Assembly: GCA_036555105.1 (NCBI GenBank)
Contig: DATBMA010000088.1
Location: 1-64,000, forward strand
DNA length: 64,000 bases
Source: DATBMA01 sp036555105
Lineage (GTDB): Bacteria > Actinomycetota > Acidimicrobiia > Spongiisociales > ZC4RG35
Direction of reading: 5' to 3'
The notes under the pieces were generated by a model, which saw only the letters and a list, made by a program, of their open reading frames with translations, had not been told where the DNA came from and did not search any database. Positions 1-8,945 of the stretch are shown piece after piece. Within the stretch, counting starts at the first letter, position 1, and every line of letters begins with the position of its first letter. Made by a program: the position numbers and the translations under genes.

Positions 1-432
1 TTGCCAGGTTGGCTGACTGGGCCGAGACCTAAGACCCCCACCGGTGCTACGCACCAGCCTCCCCCAACGGGCCTGCGGCCCTGGGGGAGGACACTCAGGA
101 CCGGGCGGCATGCGAGGTGGCTGACTGGGCCGAGGCAAAGACCCCCTCCTGTGCTTCGCACATGCCTCCCCCAACGCTCGCTCCGCTCGCGGGGGAGGAC
201 ATCAAGAGTCCGACGCGAGGCGCCAGTCATCCTTCCTTGAGGATTTCAAGGTCCAGCGGTTTGACCTCGCCGTCCTCCCCATACGTCCATTGCCGTCATC
301 GCTCTGCTCCTTCGCTGCGGATCCTTCACCTTTCCGCAACTCCCAATTCTCGTTCCGATCGTGGTCGGTGTGGCGGTCACCTGACCCGCCCTGCGGGGTC
401 GGACCGGGCCGGCACTAGCCTTTTCCGAGTTC
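1..432. repeat. Intergenic region with two diverged copies of a double-hairpin repeat
   Basis: No convincing gene is seen here. Two related copies of about 105-110 bp start near 7 and near 116 (shared word GGCTGACTGGGCCGAG). Each contains a small hairpin followed by a large C-rich/G-rich hairpin. Copy A has the small stem GGTGC/GCACC (43-47/51-55) and the large stem CCTCCCCCA/TGGGGGAGG (58-66/82-90) with an inner GGGCC/GGCCC stem. Copy B has TGTGC/GCACA (150-154/158-162) and CCTCCCCC/GGGGGAGG (165-172/191-198). The outer base pair of the small stem changed from G-C to T-A, which preserves pairing. From 200 to 432, before dxs, I see no further clear element. Confidence 0.7.
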
Positions 433-2289
433 ATGTCCCTCCTCTCCCAGATCTCTGACCCAGCGGACTTACGGAACCTCAGCCAGGAGCAACTCGTCGA
501 GCTGAGCGCAGAGATCCGGCAATTCCTGCTCGAGGCGATCAGCAAGACCGGCGGGCACCTCAGCCCCAACTTGGGGGTGGTCGAGCTCACCATCGCCCTT
601 CATCGCGTGTTCGACAGCCCCCACGATCGGATCATCTGGGACGTGGGGCATCAGGCATACGTTCACAAGCTCCTCACCGGCCGCCAGGACTTTTCCAAAT
701 TGCGATCGATGGGTGGTCTGTCGGGCTATCCGAGCCGGACCGAGAGCGAGCACGACTTCGTGGAGAACTCCCACGCCTCCACCTCACTGTCCTACGCACT
801 TGGCCACGCCTTGGCTCACCCGGACCGATGGACTGTGGCCGTGATCGGTGACGGAGCCCTGACGGGAGGCATGGCGTACGAGGCCCTGAACCACATCGCG
901 GTCTTGCGGCCGTCGCGGCTGGTAGTGGTGGTCAACGACAATGGCCGCTCGTATGCCCCCACGGTGGGGGGAGTGGCGGCCCTCGCCAACCTCGCCTCGG
1001 TTCGATTCGACCCGCGCTATGAGCGGGCGAAGCAGCGAGTCGGCAGGCTCCTCCGCAGCCTCCCTCTCGTCGGTGACACCGCCGATGAGATGGCCGGCCG
1101 GCTCAAAGACGCGGTCAAGCAGTTGGTCGCCCCTTCGACGGTGTTCGACATCCTCGGGCTCAAGTACTCGGGCGCCATCAATGGTCACGACATACCGGTG
1201 TTGGAAGAAACCTTGAGCCGGGCCAAGGAGTACGAAGAGCCGGTGATTGTCCATGTCTTGACGGAGAAGGGGCAGGGCTACGGGCCGGCAGTCGAGGACG
1301 AGGTCGACCGGCTCCACGGGATCGGCAGCTTTGACATCGCCACCGGCAAGCCGTTCGAAAGTGAGCTCAAGCTGACGGATGTTGCGGCCCGGGCGGTCGC
1401 CTCGGCCGCGGCCAGGCGTCCGGAGGTGGTGGCGATCTCAGCCGCCATGGTGGCGCCCACCGGCCTGCAGGACACCGCCGACGCCTTTCCCGACAGGGTC
1501 TTCGACACCGGCATCGCCGAGCAACACACGGTGGCGCTGGCCGCCGGCCTGGCCATGGCAGGCCGCCACCCGGTGGTCGCCATCTACTCGACCTTCCTGC
1601 AGAGAGCCTTCGACCAGGTGATCCTGGATGTGGCCATGCACGACCTTCCGGTGACCTTCCTGATCGATCGAGCAGGGGTAACGGGCCCGGACGGGTCCTC
1701 GCACCATGGCGCGTTCGACCTGGCGTACCTGCGAATGGTCCCGAACATGATCATCGGCGCTCCTGCTGATGCGGCCGAGCTGGCGGGAATGCTCGAGTCC
1801 GCCCTCGATCACCCGGGCCCGGTGGCGATCCGCTTCCCCAAGGCGGGAGCGCCGGCCATGCCGGAGATCCCGGCTCCGCCCATTCCGATCGGGGTCTGGC
1901 AGCCAGTATCCGATGGCGATGACGTCCTCATCTTGGCGGTCGGCCGCATGGTGGAAACAGCCCAGAAGGTGGCGGCCGGTCTGGCAGCCGATGGCATCGC
2001 CTGCCGGGTGGTTAACGCCAGGTGGGTGAAGCCGCTCGACCCCCGGTTGGCCGAGTGGGCAGCTTCCTGCCGAATGGTCGTCACCGTCGAAGACGGGGTC
2101 GTAGCCGGTGGCTTCGGGTCAGCGGTGATGGAGGCCCTGGCCGGCAGCGGGACCCGCGTAGTTGCTCTTGGCCTGCCCGACCGGTTCCTCCCCCACGGGT
2201 CGGCCGGGGATGTCCTGCGACAGGTAGGTCTCGATGCCGAGAGCATCGAGGAACGGGTGCGAACCGAGGTACACGACCAGCACCGGTAG
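433..2289 (+). CDS. dxs: 1-deoxy-D-xylulose-5-phosphate synthase
   Basis: This thiamine-diphosphate enzyme condenses pyruvate and glyceraldehyde-3-phosphate to DXP, the first step of the MEP isoprenoid pathway, in the cytosol. The 618-aa length is normal for the family. The TPP-binding motif GDGALTGGMAYEA lies near residues 139-151 with NDN at 168-170. The VGHQAY segment is near residue 71, and the transketolase pyrimidine domain has the catalytic Glu in DTGIAEQH (about residue 363). A C-terminal transketolase domain follows. The ATG at 433 gives the standard N-terminus but has no obvious Shine-Dalgarno sequence. No other isoprenoid gene is adjacent; two secreted-protein genes follow on the same strand. 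Confidence 0.96.
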   Translation: MSLLSQISDPADLRNLSQEQLVELSAEIRQFLLEAISKTGGHLSPNLGVVELTIALHRVFDSPHDRIIWDVGHQAYVHKLLTGRQDFSKLRSMGGLSGYPSRTESEHDFVENSHASTSLSYALGHALAHPDRWTVAVIGDGALTGGMAYEALNHIAVLRPSRLVVVVNDNGRSYAPTVGGVAALANLASVRFDPRYERAKQRVGRLLRSLPLVGDTADEMAGRLKDAVKQLVAPSTVFDILGLKYSGAINGHDIPVLEETLSRAKEYEEPVIVHVLTEKGQGYGPAVEDEVDRLHGIGSFDIATGKPFESELKLTDVAARAVASAAARRPEVVAISAAMVAPTGLQDTADAFPDRVFDTGIAEQHTVALAAGLAMAGRHPVVAIYSTFLQRAFDQVILDVAMHDLPVTFLIDRAGVTGPDGSSHHGAFDLAYLRMVPNMIIGAPADAAELAGMLESALDHPGPVAIRFPKAGAPAMPEIPAPPIPIGVWQPVSDGDDVLILAVGRMVETAQKVAAGLAADGIACRVVNARWVKPLDPRLAEWAASCRMVVTVEDGVVAGGFGSAVMEALAGSGTRVVALGLPDRFLPHGSAGDVLRQVGLDAESIEERVRTEVHDQHR

Positions 2290-2304
2290 CCTGATCTGAC
2301 CCCC

Positions 2305-3360
2305 ATGGCTGCAGGTCGCTTCTCCTTTGCCGCCCTCCTGTTTCTCGCCGCCTGCCAGGCCGCCCCGGCCGCCATGTCGGTGGGGACGTTCTCTCCAACC
2401 ACTGTGACCACCCCCACCACAACGACCACCGCGCCGACCACGACCGCGGCACCGACCACGACCGCTCCCACCACCACCATCCCGCCCAAGGGTTCGGTGG
2501 TGATCGATGGAGTCGGTGACACCAACTTCGATCCCAACTACATCCGCGCCTTTCAGGAGACCGGGTATGGCTGGGCGTTCGAGGGCCTCGACGGGCTCTT
2601 TCTCGAAGACGATCTCACCATTGTCAACCTCGAATGCTCGCCGTCAGACCTCGGGGATCCCCTCGACAAGCCTTTCACCTTTCGTTGTGATCCGGCCGCG
2701 CTGCCGATGATGAGTCAGTTCGGAGTGGAGGTGGCCAACCTGGCCAACAACCACGGACAGGACTACGGGTCGGAGGCGATGCTCGATGGTCGCCAGAATC
2801 TGATCGATGCTGGGTTGGCGCCGGTGGGAGTCGGGGCCGATGTCGCCCAGGCGACCGAGCCCGCCGTGTTCGAGGTCAATGGCTGGAAGGTCGCGGTCAT
2901 CGGCTTCGGAGGCGTCGTTCCTTCACACAGCTGGATCGCCACCGAGGACCAGCCGGGAATGGCCGATGGCGACGACACCGATGCCATGGTCGAAGCCGTC
3001 ACCAGGGCGGCGACGGTGTCCGACTTCGTCGTAGTGACAATTCATTGGGGGGTGGAGCTGGATACCCTGCCCCGTGATGACGATGTGCGCCGGGCTGAGG
3101 CCATGATCGCAGCCGGAGCAGACGTGATCTTTGGCCATCACCCCCATCGTCTGCAGCCGCTGGAGATGGTCGCCGGCCGTCCAGTCGCGTGGAGTTTGGG
3201 CAACTTCATCTGGCCGCGGCTCAGCACCGCAGGGGCCACCACCGCCGTGGCGAGAGTCATCATCAGCCCGGACGGAAGTCTGGAGGCGTGCCTCATTCCT
3301 GCGGAGATCGAGTCCTCCGGGCACCCGGTCCTGACCGCCGAACCTCCTTGTCATGGCTGA
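2305..3360 (+). CDS. CapA-like metallophosphatase-fold lipoprotein
   Basis: The protein has 351 residues. A lipoprotein signal ends in LAAC with Cys17, followed by a Thr/Pro-rich linker (about residues 30-65). The mature domain resembles the CapA/YwtB (PGA_cap) family, which adopts a calcineurin-like phosphoesterase fold. Supporting motifs are DGVGDTNFD at the domain start, LANNHGQDYG near residue 147 and FGHHPHRLQP near 276, then WSLGNF. CapA proteins are linked to poly-gamma-glutamate capsules, but no capB/capC genes are present, so a capsule role is not supported. It starts 15 bp after dxs and overlaps the next start by 8 bp, suggesting co-transcription. It probably acts at the outer face of the membrane. 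Confidence 0.85.
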   Translation: MAAGRFSFAALLFLAACQAAPAAMSVGTFSPTTVTTPTTTTTAPTTTAAPTTTAPTTTIPPKGSVVIDGVGDTNFDPNYIRAFQETGYGWAFEGLDGLFLEDDLTIVNLECSPSDLGDPLDKPFTFRCDPAALPMMSQFGVEVANLANNHGQDYGSEAMLDGRQNLIDAGLAPVGVGADVAQATEPAVFEVNGWKVAVIGFGGVVPSHSWIATEDQPGMADGDDTDAMVEAVTRAATVSDFVVVTIHWGVELDTLPRDDDVRRAEAMIAAGADVIFGHHPHRLQPLEMVAGRPVAWSLGNFIWPRLSTAGATTAVARVIISPDGSLEACLIPAEIESSGHPVLTAEPPCHG

Positions 3361-4924
3361 TCCGGGCCGCTCCCGCATGGTGGTCCTGGCCATGGTGATG
3401 GGCCTTGGCCTGGTGCTGGTGGCGAGGCTCATCACATCTCCCGGCAACGACGGAGAAGGGACCACCTCCACTACCCCGTCATTGGAGGTGACCACCACCG
3501 GCGCAGTGGGCAGCCCCAGCACGTCCACCCCCGCCCAGACCAGCTTGCCGGTGGAGGAGCGACCGGAGGGGACGGTGCCGGCTTGGACGGTGGGTATGCC
3601 TTGGGGGACGACCAACGGGCTGACCATGTTCAGGGGCAACCCCACCAGGACCTACTACGGCCAGGGCCCCGCCCCATCCGATCCCAGTGTGCTCTGGCGC
3701 ACCCCCGACAACGGCGGGCTGTGCGGTGAGTCGACCAACTTGGGAGTGACCAAGACCTGGTGTGGAACCGGTTGGACGGGTCAGCCGGTTGTTTGGGAGA
3801 GGCCGGATGGCATCACCGAGCTGATCTTCGGGGCCTATGACCACAACGTCCACTTCCTGGATGCCGCCACAGGAGAGCCAACCCGCAATGCCTTCGAGAC
3901 CGGTGACCTGGTCAAGGGCTCCGGCAGCCTCGATCCTGACGGCTACCCCCTCATCTACTTCGGATCGCGCGACAACAAGCTGAGGGTCGTGGCTCTCGAC
4001 CGGGAGGATCCGACCGAGTTGTGGTCGATGGATGCCACCGCTGTCGAGGGCACATGGAACGACGACTGGGACGGCGACCCGGTGATCCTGGACGACATCC
4101 TTTATGAGGGCGGCGAGAACGGATGGTTCTTCGCCATCGAGCTCAACCGCGGCTACGACTCCGAGGGCAAGGCCACGGTCGACCCGCGGGTCCTGTTCGA
4201 CATGCCGAGCTATGACCAGGACTTCATCGACCTCTCCGGGATCAATGTCTCGATCGAGAACTCGGTGGCGGTGTTCGACCAGCGGGTCTACTTCGCCAAC
4301 TCCGGCGGGCGCATCATGGGACTCGACATCAGCAACATCAGATCGGGAGAAGCTCCCGTGGTGTTCGACTATTGGGCAGGAGGGGACATCGACGCCACGT
4401 TGGTGGTGGACGACCAGGGAATGCTCTACGCCTCGGTGAACGTCAAGCCAGATCAGATCGCGCTCGGATATCGGACCCAGGGCAACATCGACCGAACAAA
4501 GGAAATCGGCCAGATCCTCAAGCTCGACCCCTATAGAGATGGCGATCCCCGGATCTGGGGAGTCGACCTCACGGCCGGCAACGACCAGTCGGGGAGCTGG
4601 AGCACCGTGGCTCTCCACCTGGGGGAGGTCTACGTCAACTCGATGACCGGGAAGCTGCTGGCCATCGACGGGGAGACCGGGGACGTCGACTGGACCGACA
4701 GCGTCGGATGGCACACGTGGGGGTCCCCGGTCGTCGTCGATGACACGCTTGTCACCACCACTTGCGACGGGCAGCTTCGCAGCTATTCGCTGGCGGACCC
4801 CCGGCAGCCTGCCTCCAACTGGTCGTTTCAAATCTCCGACAGCTGCATCGAGGCGACACCCGCAGTGTGGAAGGGCGTCGCCTATTTCGGATCGCGCGAC
4901 GGCGGTTTCTACGCCGTCGGCTAG
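3353..4924 (+). CDS. Membrane-anchored PQQ-type beta-propeller protein
   Basis: The protein has 523 residues. A hydrophobic segment (about residues 8-25) looks like a signal anchor, and a Ser/Thr-rich linker follows. The rest consists of repeated propeller blades with the pattern of PQQ-like repeats, such as IFGAYDHNVHFLDAATGE, IYFGSRDNKLRVVALDRE and VYVNSMTGKLLAIDGETG. It is therefore a probable seven- or eight-bladed propeller outside the cell. There is no dehydrogenase signature, so it is more likely a binding or scaffold protein (BamB-like fold) than a quinoprotein enzyme. The ATG overlaps the end of the CapA-like gene. It ends one base before the stop of the convergent M20 gene. Confidence 0.85.
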   Translation: MADPGRSRMVVLAMVMGLGLVLVARLITSPGNDGEGTTSTTPSLEVTTTGAVGSPSTSTPAQTSLPVEERPEGTVPAWTVGMPWGTTNGLTMFRGNPTRTYYGQGPAPSDPSVLWRTPDNGGLCGESTNLGVTKTWCGTGWTGQPVVWERPDGITELIFGAYDHNVHFLDAATGEPTRNAFETGDLVKGSGSLDPDGYPLIYFGSRDNKLRVVALDREDPTELWSMDATAVEGTWNDDWDGDPVILDDILYEGGENGWFFAIELNRGYDSEGKATVDPRVLFDMPSYDQDFIDLSGINVSIENSVAVFDQRVYFANSGGRIMGLDISNIRSGEAPVVFDYWAGGDIDATLVVDDQGMLYASVNVKPDQIALGYRTQGNIDRTKEIGQILKLDPYRDGDPRIWGVDLTAGNDQSGSWSTVALHLGEVYVNSMTGKLLAIDGETGDVDWTDSVGWHTWGSPVVVDDTLVTTTCDGQLRSYSLADPRQPASNWSFQISDSCIEATPAVWKGVAYFGSRDGGFYAVG

Positions 4925-6076
4925 CTAGAGCTCTTCCCAGCGGCCCGAGGCGGCCAGGTCGATGATGGTCCCCGCCATGCCCAGCGCGCCGTCTTCGATC
5001 GCCTTGTCACCTTCCGCCGTGACCGTGTGAGCAGCGAACTCGGGCTGGTGGTTGACGATCGGGAAGCAGCCGATGCTGATCATCGGGTGGATGGTGGGAA
5101 GGACCTGCGACACGTTGCCCATGTCGGTCGACCCGGTCATGGAGGGGGGAAGCTCGTCGCCGCGCAGCATCGGTCGGCCCAGTGCAGTGGTGTTCTGCTG
5201 GTAGAGGTCGACCAGGAGTGGGTTCGAGTTGAGCTCGTCGAATATGTGACCGACTGCCGTCACTTCCAACGTGCAGCCCGTGGCGATCGCCGCTGCCTCG
5301 AAACAGGCGTTGACCTTGGCCGTCACCTCGTCGAGCCGCTCCCGGGTTTGTCCTCGTACGTACCAGGTCGACTTCGTCAGGGCAGGGATGATGTTGGCCG
5401 CCTCCCCGCCATGGGTGATGATCCCGTGCACCTTGTCTGTTGGCACCAGGTGCTGGCGAAGGGTGCTGATGTTCACATACGCCTGCACGAAGGCGTCCAA
5501 GGCATTGACCCCGAGATGTGGGTAGGCAGAGGCATGGGCCTCCTTGCCGTGATAGGTGACGTCGAGATGCGACACGGCTATGACATTGGGGTCGACCACG
5601 TCGTGGGTCGACGGGTGGATCATCATCGCGGCCGCGGCGTCGGAGAAGGCTCCGGCCTCGATCAGGTCGACCTTGCCGCCGTGCTTCTCCTCGGCGGGGG
5701 TGCCGAGCACGGTGAGGCGGATCCCCAACTCGTCGACCAGTGGCAGCAAGGCGTAGCCCGTGCCCGCGGCGGCAGTGGCGATGATGTTGTGCCCGCAGGC
5801 ATGGCCGACTCCGGGGAGGGCGTCGTACTCGGCGCAAACCACCACCTCCGGGCCCGAGCTGCCGGCTCTGGCGGCGAAGGCCGTCTCCAAGCCGTAGGCC
5901 GGATACTCGACCTCGAATCCGGCTCCGGCAAGGAACTTCACGAGGCGAGCCGATGACTCGCGCTCCTCTAGGGCGACCTCGGGGTTGGCATACATCCAGT
6001 GGCTGATCTCCTGCAGCGCTCCCGAGGCATCGTCGAATCGCTGCTTGGCCGTGTGTTTGAGGTCGGTGGCGGTCAT
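4925..6076 (-). CDS. M20 family amidohydrolase/metallopeptidase
   Basis: This 383-aa enzyme is predicted to hydrolyse an amide bond of an N-acyl or peptidic substrate with a di-metal centre, in the cytosol. The metal-binding motif HACGHN is near residue 103, GTPAEEKHGG near 140 and MMIHPS near 163. These fit the M20D branch (aminobenzoyl-glutamate hydrolase AbgB and N-acyl amino acid hydrolases). The dimerisation domain contains YHGKEAHASAYP. The substrate cannot be told from sequence. It is a single gene, divergent from the small lipoprotein gene at 6125 by about 50 bp. Confidence 0.9.
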   Translation of the reverse strand: MTATDLKHTAKQRFDDASGALQEISHWMYANPEVALEERESSARLVKFLAGAGFEVEYPAYGLETAFAARAGSSGPEVVVCAEYDALPGVGHACGHNIIATAAAGTGYALLPLVDELGIRLTVLGTPAEEKHGGKVDLIEAGAFSDAAAAMMIHPSTHDVVDPNVIAVSHLDVTYHGKEAHASAYPHLGVNALDAFVQAYVNISTLRQHLVPTDKVHGIITHGGEAANIIPALTKSTWYVRGQTRERLDEVTAKVNACFEAAAIATGCTLEVTAVGHIFDELNSNPLLVDLYQQNTTALGRPMLRGDELPPSMTGSTDMGNVSQVLPTIHPMISIGCFPIVNHQPEFAAHTVTAEGDKAIEDGALGMAGTIIDLAASGRWEEL

Positions 6077-6124
6077 AGGAGCGTGAGACGATATACGAGT
6101 GGTGCGCGCCTAACGTCCCCGGCG

Positions 6125-6637
6125 ATGCGCCGCTGCCTGATTGCGGTGGTCCTCCTGACCGCATGCAGCGGTGCTGTGAGCACCACCACCGGAGCCGCCT
6201 CGTCGAGCACCACCGCGTCGGGACCGACCACCTCGATCCCGTCGCTGGTGGAGTGCGACAACCCTCCGTACCGCATCGGCGAGTTCCCGGGGGCGGTGCA
6301 GGGCGCTGCCACCGATCCCAGCCTCATCGATCTCGACGTCTTCACTTCGATCGGGGGCACCCGGTCGATCTTCTGGGTCGACGCGGAAGGGAACCTCTCG
6401 CTCGCCCTCGTCAGGGGGGCACTTCCACCGGTGGACTGGCCCGGCGAGAAGGGAGAGGTGATGGTCGCCGGTGTGCGCGGGGTGGCCGGTCCCCACCAGG
6501 ACGGGAAGTGGGTGGTCGCCTGGTACGAGGGCACCGGCGAGGAGCGATGCGACCTCTACATGCTGGTCTTCTACCCCCCGGTGACTCCGGACGAGGTCGA
6601 GGCCAGCGTCGCCTCCGTCACGAGGACGGAGGAGTAG
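6125..6637 (+). CDS. Small secreted lipoprotein of unknown function
   Basis: The protein has 170 residues. The ATG at 6125 is chosen because it gives a clean lipoprotein signal (MRRCLIAVVLLTAC, lipobox Cys14); a longer reading frame upstream would hide it. A Ser/Thr-rich linker (about residues 17-40) follows. The mature part has two cysteines (CDNP near residue 42 and RCDLYM near 142) that could form a disulfide. I do not recognise the family. It is convergent with the band-7 gene and their last 20 bp overlap. Confidence 0.7.
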   Translation: MRRCLIAVVLLTACSGAVSTTTGAASSSTTASGPTTSIPSLVECDNPPYRIGEFPGAVQGAATDPSLIDLDVFTSIGGTRSIFWVDAEGNLSLALVRGALPPVDWPGEKGEVMVAGVRGVAGPHQDGKWVVAWYEGTGEERCDLYMLVFYPPVTPDEVEASVASVTRTEE

Positions 6638-7574
6638 GCGGCGGCGGCGAGTTGCCGTTGGGCAATGCCGTCGCTCCTTCTCGCCACAACTCTCCGATGG
6701 CGGCGATGCCGCTCAGAAAACCGGCGGCATCCAGAGGCAGGAACAACTTCGTGGCCTGGCCGTTGGCGACCGACTTGAGTGCCTCCAGGTACCTGATGGC
6801 GATCAGATCGGGTGTGGGGTCACCGGTGTGGATGGCCGAGTAGACCCGTTCGATGGCTCTCCCTTCGCCGTCGGCCACGGTCTCCTGGCGATACTTCTCG
6901 GCGTCCGCCACCCGGCGGATCGCCTCGGCCTGGCCCTCGGCGTCGATGATGTTCGCCTGCTTGAGGCCTTCGGCGTGGAGGATCCTCGAGGTCTTCTCGC
7001 CCTCTGCCTCGGTGACGACGGCCCGCCGGTCACGCTCCGCCTTCATCTGCCTGTGCATTGCCTGGGTCACGTCGGCAGGCGGCTCGATCCTCTGTATCTC
7101 GACCCGTACGACCCTTGTGCCCCACTTGTCGGTGGCATCGTCGAGGATCTGGCGCAGCTTGGCGTTGATGTGCTCACGCGAAGTCAGAGCGGAGTCGAGG
7201 TCCAAGTCACCGATCACGTTGCGAAGATTGGTCTGGGCGAGCTTGGTTACGGCCAAGGCGAAGTTCGCCACGTTGTACCGCAACTTGACCGGGTCGGTGG
7301 CCTCGAAGTAGATGACGGCGTCGACAGTCACCACCACGTTGTCCTTCGTGATGACCTCCTGAGGGGGGACGTCCACGACCTGCTCACGCATGTCGACCTT
7401 GTCGATCCGCTTTACGAACGGCATCACCCAGCGGAGCCCTGAGTCGACGGTCTTCTCATAACGCCCGAGGAACTCGACCAGCCCCTTCTCATATGGGCGG
7501 ACGACTTTGAAGCCGAGGGCGGCCACGATGATGATCACCGCCGCGACTACGGCCAGCAGGCTGACAATCTCCAC
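6618..7574 (-). CDS. SPFH/band-7 domain membrane protein (stomatin/QmcA-like)
   Basis: The protein has 318 residues. An N-terminal membrane segment (about residues 5-22) precedes the SPFH domain (KVVRPYEKGLVEFLGRYEKT onward), with the typical sequence DMREQVVDVPPQEVITKDN. A long charged coiled-coil region follows (about 185-260: AEGEKTSRILHAEGLKQANI). Stomatin/prohibitin-type proteins oligomerise on membranes and organise protein quality control. The partner NfeD gene lies 12 bp upstream on the same strand, a conserved pairing. The start at 7574 places the membrane helix at the N-terminus as usual. Confidence 0.93.
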   Translation of the reverse strand: MEIVSLLAVVAAVIIIVAALGFKVVRPYEKGLVEFLGRYEKTVDSGLRWVMPFVKRIDKVDMREQVVDVPPQEVITKDNVVVTVDAVIYFEATDPVKLRYNVANFALAVTKLAQTNLRNVIGDLDLDSALTSREHINAKLRQILDDATDKWGTRVVRVEIQRIEPPADVTQAMHRQMKAERDRRAVVTEAEGEKTSRILHAEGLKQANIIDAEGQAEAIRRVADAEKYRQETVADGEGRAIERVYSAIHTGDPTPDLIAIRYLEALKSVANGQATKLFLPLDAAGFLSGIAAIGELWREGATALPNGNSPPPPTPPSS

Positions 7575-7586
7575 TCCCGCCCCCTT

Positions 7587-8036
7587 CTACTCGCTGTTTG
7601 GTTCCGGGGTGACCACTAGGCGAGTGCCCCGAACCTCGGTGATGACAACCTTGGTGCCGGCGGCGATAGGCCCGCCATCACTGGTAGCTCGCCACTGTTC
7701 GCCTCCTTCGATGCGAACGATCCCGGTGGCGGCGTCGGGGTCGATCGTCTCGAGGACCATCCCGGTGCGGCTGACCCATCGGTTTGCCCCTATCACCGGT
7801 TGTTCCTTCTCGTCCTGGCCGCGAACGAATCTGCGCAGGTAGGCAAATGCCACTCCGGATACGAGGAAGAAGGCAATCCACTGGTAGACGCCGTCGACGT
7901 CGAGCCAGGCGAGGACTGCTGCTACCGCCGCCCCGATGGCAAACGGGAGCTGGAAGAACCCGGCGGTGAGCATCTCCCCGATCCCCATGACGACGGCAAT
8001 GCCGGTCCAGATCCATCTCCAGACCTCATTATCCAA
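7587..8036 (-). CDS. NfeD family membrane protein
   Basis: This 149-aa protein is the short NfeD type. Two or three membrane helices lie in residues 5-75 (GIAVVMGIGEMLTAGFFQ, AAVAAVLAWLDV, IAFFLVSGVAFAYL). A C-terminal soluble OB-fold domain follows (about 85-148), including TGMVLETIDPDAATGIVRI and GTKVVITEVRGTRLVV. NfeD proteins partner with band-7/stomatin proteins. The gene is 12 bp upstream of the SPFH gene and almost certainly co-transcribed with it. The serine protease domain of long NfeD proteins is absent. Confidence 0.92.
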   Translation of the reverse strand: MDNEVWRWIWTGIAVVMGIGEMLTAGFFQLPFAIGAAVAAVLAWLDVDGVYQWIAFFLVSGVAFAYLRRFVRGQDEKEQPVIGANRWVSRTGMVLETIDPDAATGIVRIEGGEQWRATSDGGPIAAGTKVVITEVRGTRLVVTPEPNSE

Positions 8037-8097
8037 GGCTGATCACCTCACGCCGCCGATCAGACGATGGTAGGTCGGCCTTCACCGAATCCTCGGA

Positions 8098-8478
8098 CTA
8101 GGCCCGCCCGGCGAGGGAGTCGCGGATCTCGCGCAAGAGCTGGACCTCCTCGGACGGCCCCTCGTCTTCCTTGGCTGCCCGCATCCGGTTGTAGGCCCTG
8201 ACCACCAAGAAGAGGACGAGCGAAATGATCACAAAGTTGAGCACGGCGCCCAAGAAGGCGCCGACGCTTCCAGCCGGCAGCCCGGTGGCCTCGTCGATGT
8301 TCCCAAAGGCCCAAAGCGAGTCAAGGCTCGAGACATCGAACACGAGGCCGATCAGCGGGTTCACGATCCGGTTGACGAACGTCGTGACGACCGATGCGAA
8401 GGCAACACCCATCACGAACCCGACCGCGATGTCAATCAGATTCCCCTTGCTGATGAACTCTTTGAACTCCTTGACCAT
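8098..8478 (-). CDS. mscL: Large-conductance mechanosensitive channel MscL
   Basis: This 126-aa protein matches MscL length and organisation. The N-terminal amphipathic helix MVKEFKEFISKGNLIDIAVG leads into TM1, with the pore-lining pattern FVMGVAFASVVTTFVNRIV. A short periplasmic loop (about 45-65) is followed by TM2 (GAVLNFVIISLVLFLVVRAY) and a charged C-terminal helix. MscL is a pentameric emergency valve that opens during hypo-osmotic shock. The gene lies about 60 bp upstream of nfeD on the same strand and may share its transcript. Confidence 0.97.
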   Translation of the reverse strand: MVKEFKEFISKGNLIDIAVGFVMGVAFASVVTTFVNRIVNPLIGLVFDVSSLDSLWAFGNIDEATGLPAGSVGAFLGAVLNFVIISLVLFLVVRAYNRMRAAKEDEGPSEEVQLLREIRDSLAGRA

Positions 8479-8540
8479 GTGCCCCTCCGGTTGCCGGGTC
8501 CCACGACCCTAATTGGAAGCGTGGTTACCCTCCCGGCCCA

Positions 8541-8918
8541 ATGCCAGGGGAGCGGCCCGTACTTTCGACCATCGACGAGCACCTCGTCGGCGATGGCGTA
8601 ACGGTGGAGGTGACCCTCGTCTCGGCCGGGCGCGCGTATGCGGGCCAGGCCAGCGGCGATGCCGAGCCCTCCCATCGCGCCAGGCTGGTCGGAGAGGCCA
8701 CCTTGCGGGCGGTGGAGTCGTTCACGGGAGGTTCCATCACCCTCGACCTGACCGCCATGGGGACCTCGGACATCGGGGAGATGCGGGTGGCACTGGCCCA
8801 GGTGCGTGAGCGAGGCAACGGAGATTTGGTCGGCTCGGCATTGATCCGGCACGGGGACCCGGTGACGGCGGCGGCCAAGGCCGTGCTCGACGCGGTCAAC
8901 CGCCGGATCGGCCGCTGA
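8541..8918 (+). CDS. Conserved hypothetical protein, 125 aa
   Basis: I do not recognise this family. The protein is soluble, alternating beta and alpha: TVEVTLVSAGRAYAGQA, then a helix (HRARLVGEATLRAVESF), a strand (ITLDLTAMGT) and a C-terminal helix ending in VLDAVNRRIGR. This layout resembles small regulatory alpha/beta domains, but no motif is diagnostic. The coding frame is supported by codon-position GC bias and by ordinary neighbour spacing. The ATG at 8541 has no clear Shine-Dalgarno sequence. It is divergent from mscL (62 bp) and convergent with the SDR gene. Confidence 0.65.
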   Translation: MPGERPVLSTIDEHLVGDGVTVEVTLVSAGRAYAGQASGDAEPSHRARLVGEATLRAVESFTGGSITLDLTAMGTSDIGEMRVALAQVRERGNGDLVGSALIRHGDPVTAAAKAVLDAVNRRIGR

Positions 8919-8945
8919 CAAGCCCCCTTAGTAGGCGGGAAGTGA

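Noticed and set aside
230..420. Possible gene remnant on the minus strand ending in GEDGEVKPLDLEILKEG before a stop near 236
   Set aside because: Two frames can be joined into protein-like text, but there is an in-frame stop and no start. In GC-rich DNA such stretches arise easily, and no family is recognised.
2305..3360. Poly-gamma-glutamate capsule locus
   Set aside because: Only a CapA-like protein is present, without the CapB ligase or CapC, so capsule synthesis is not supported.
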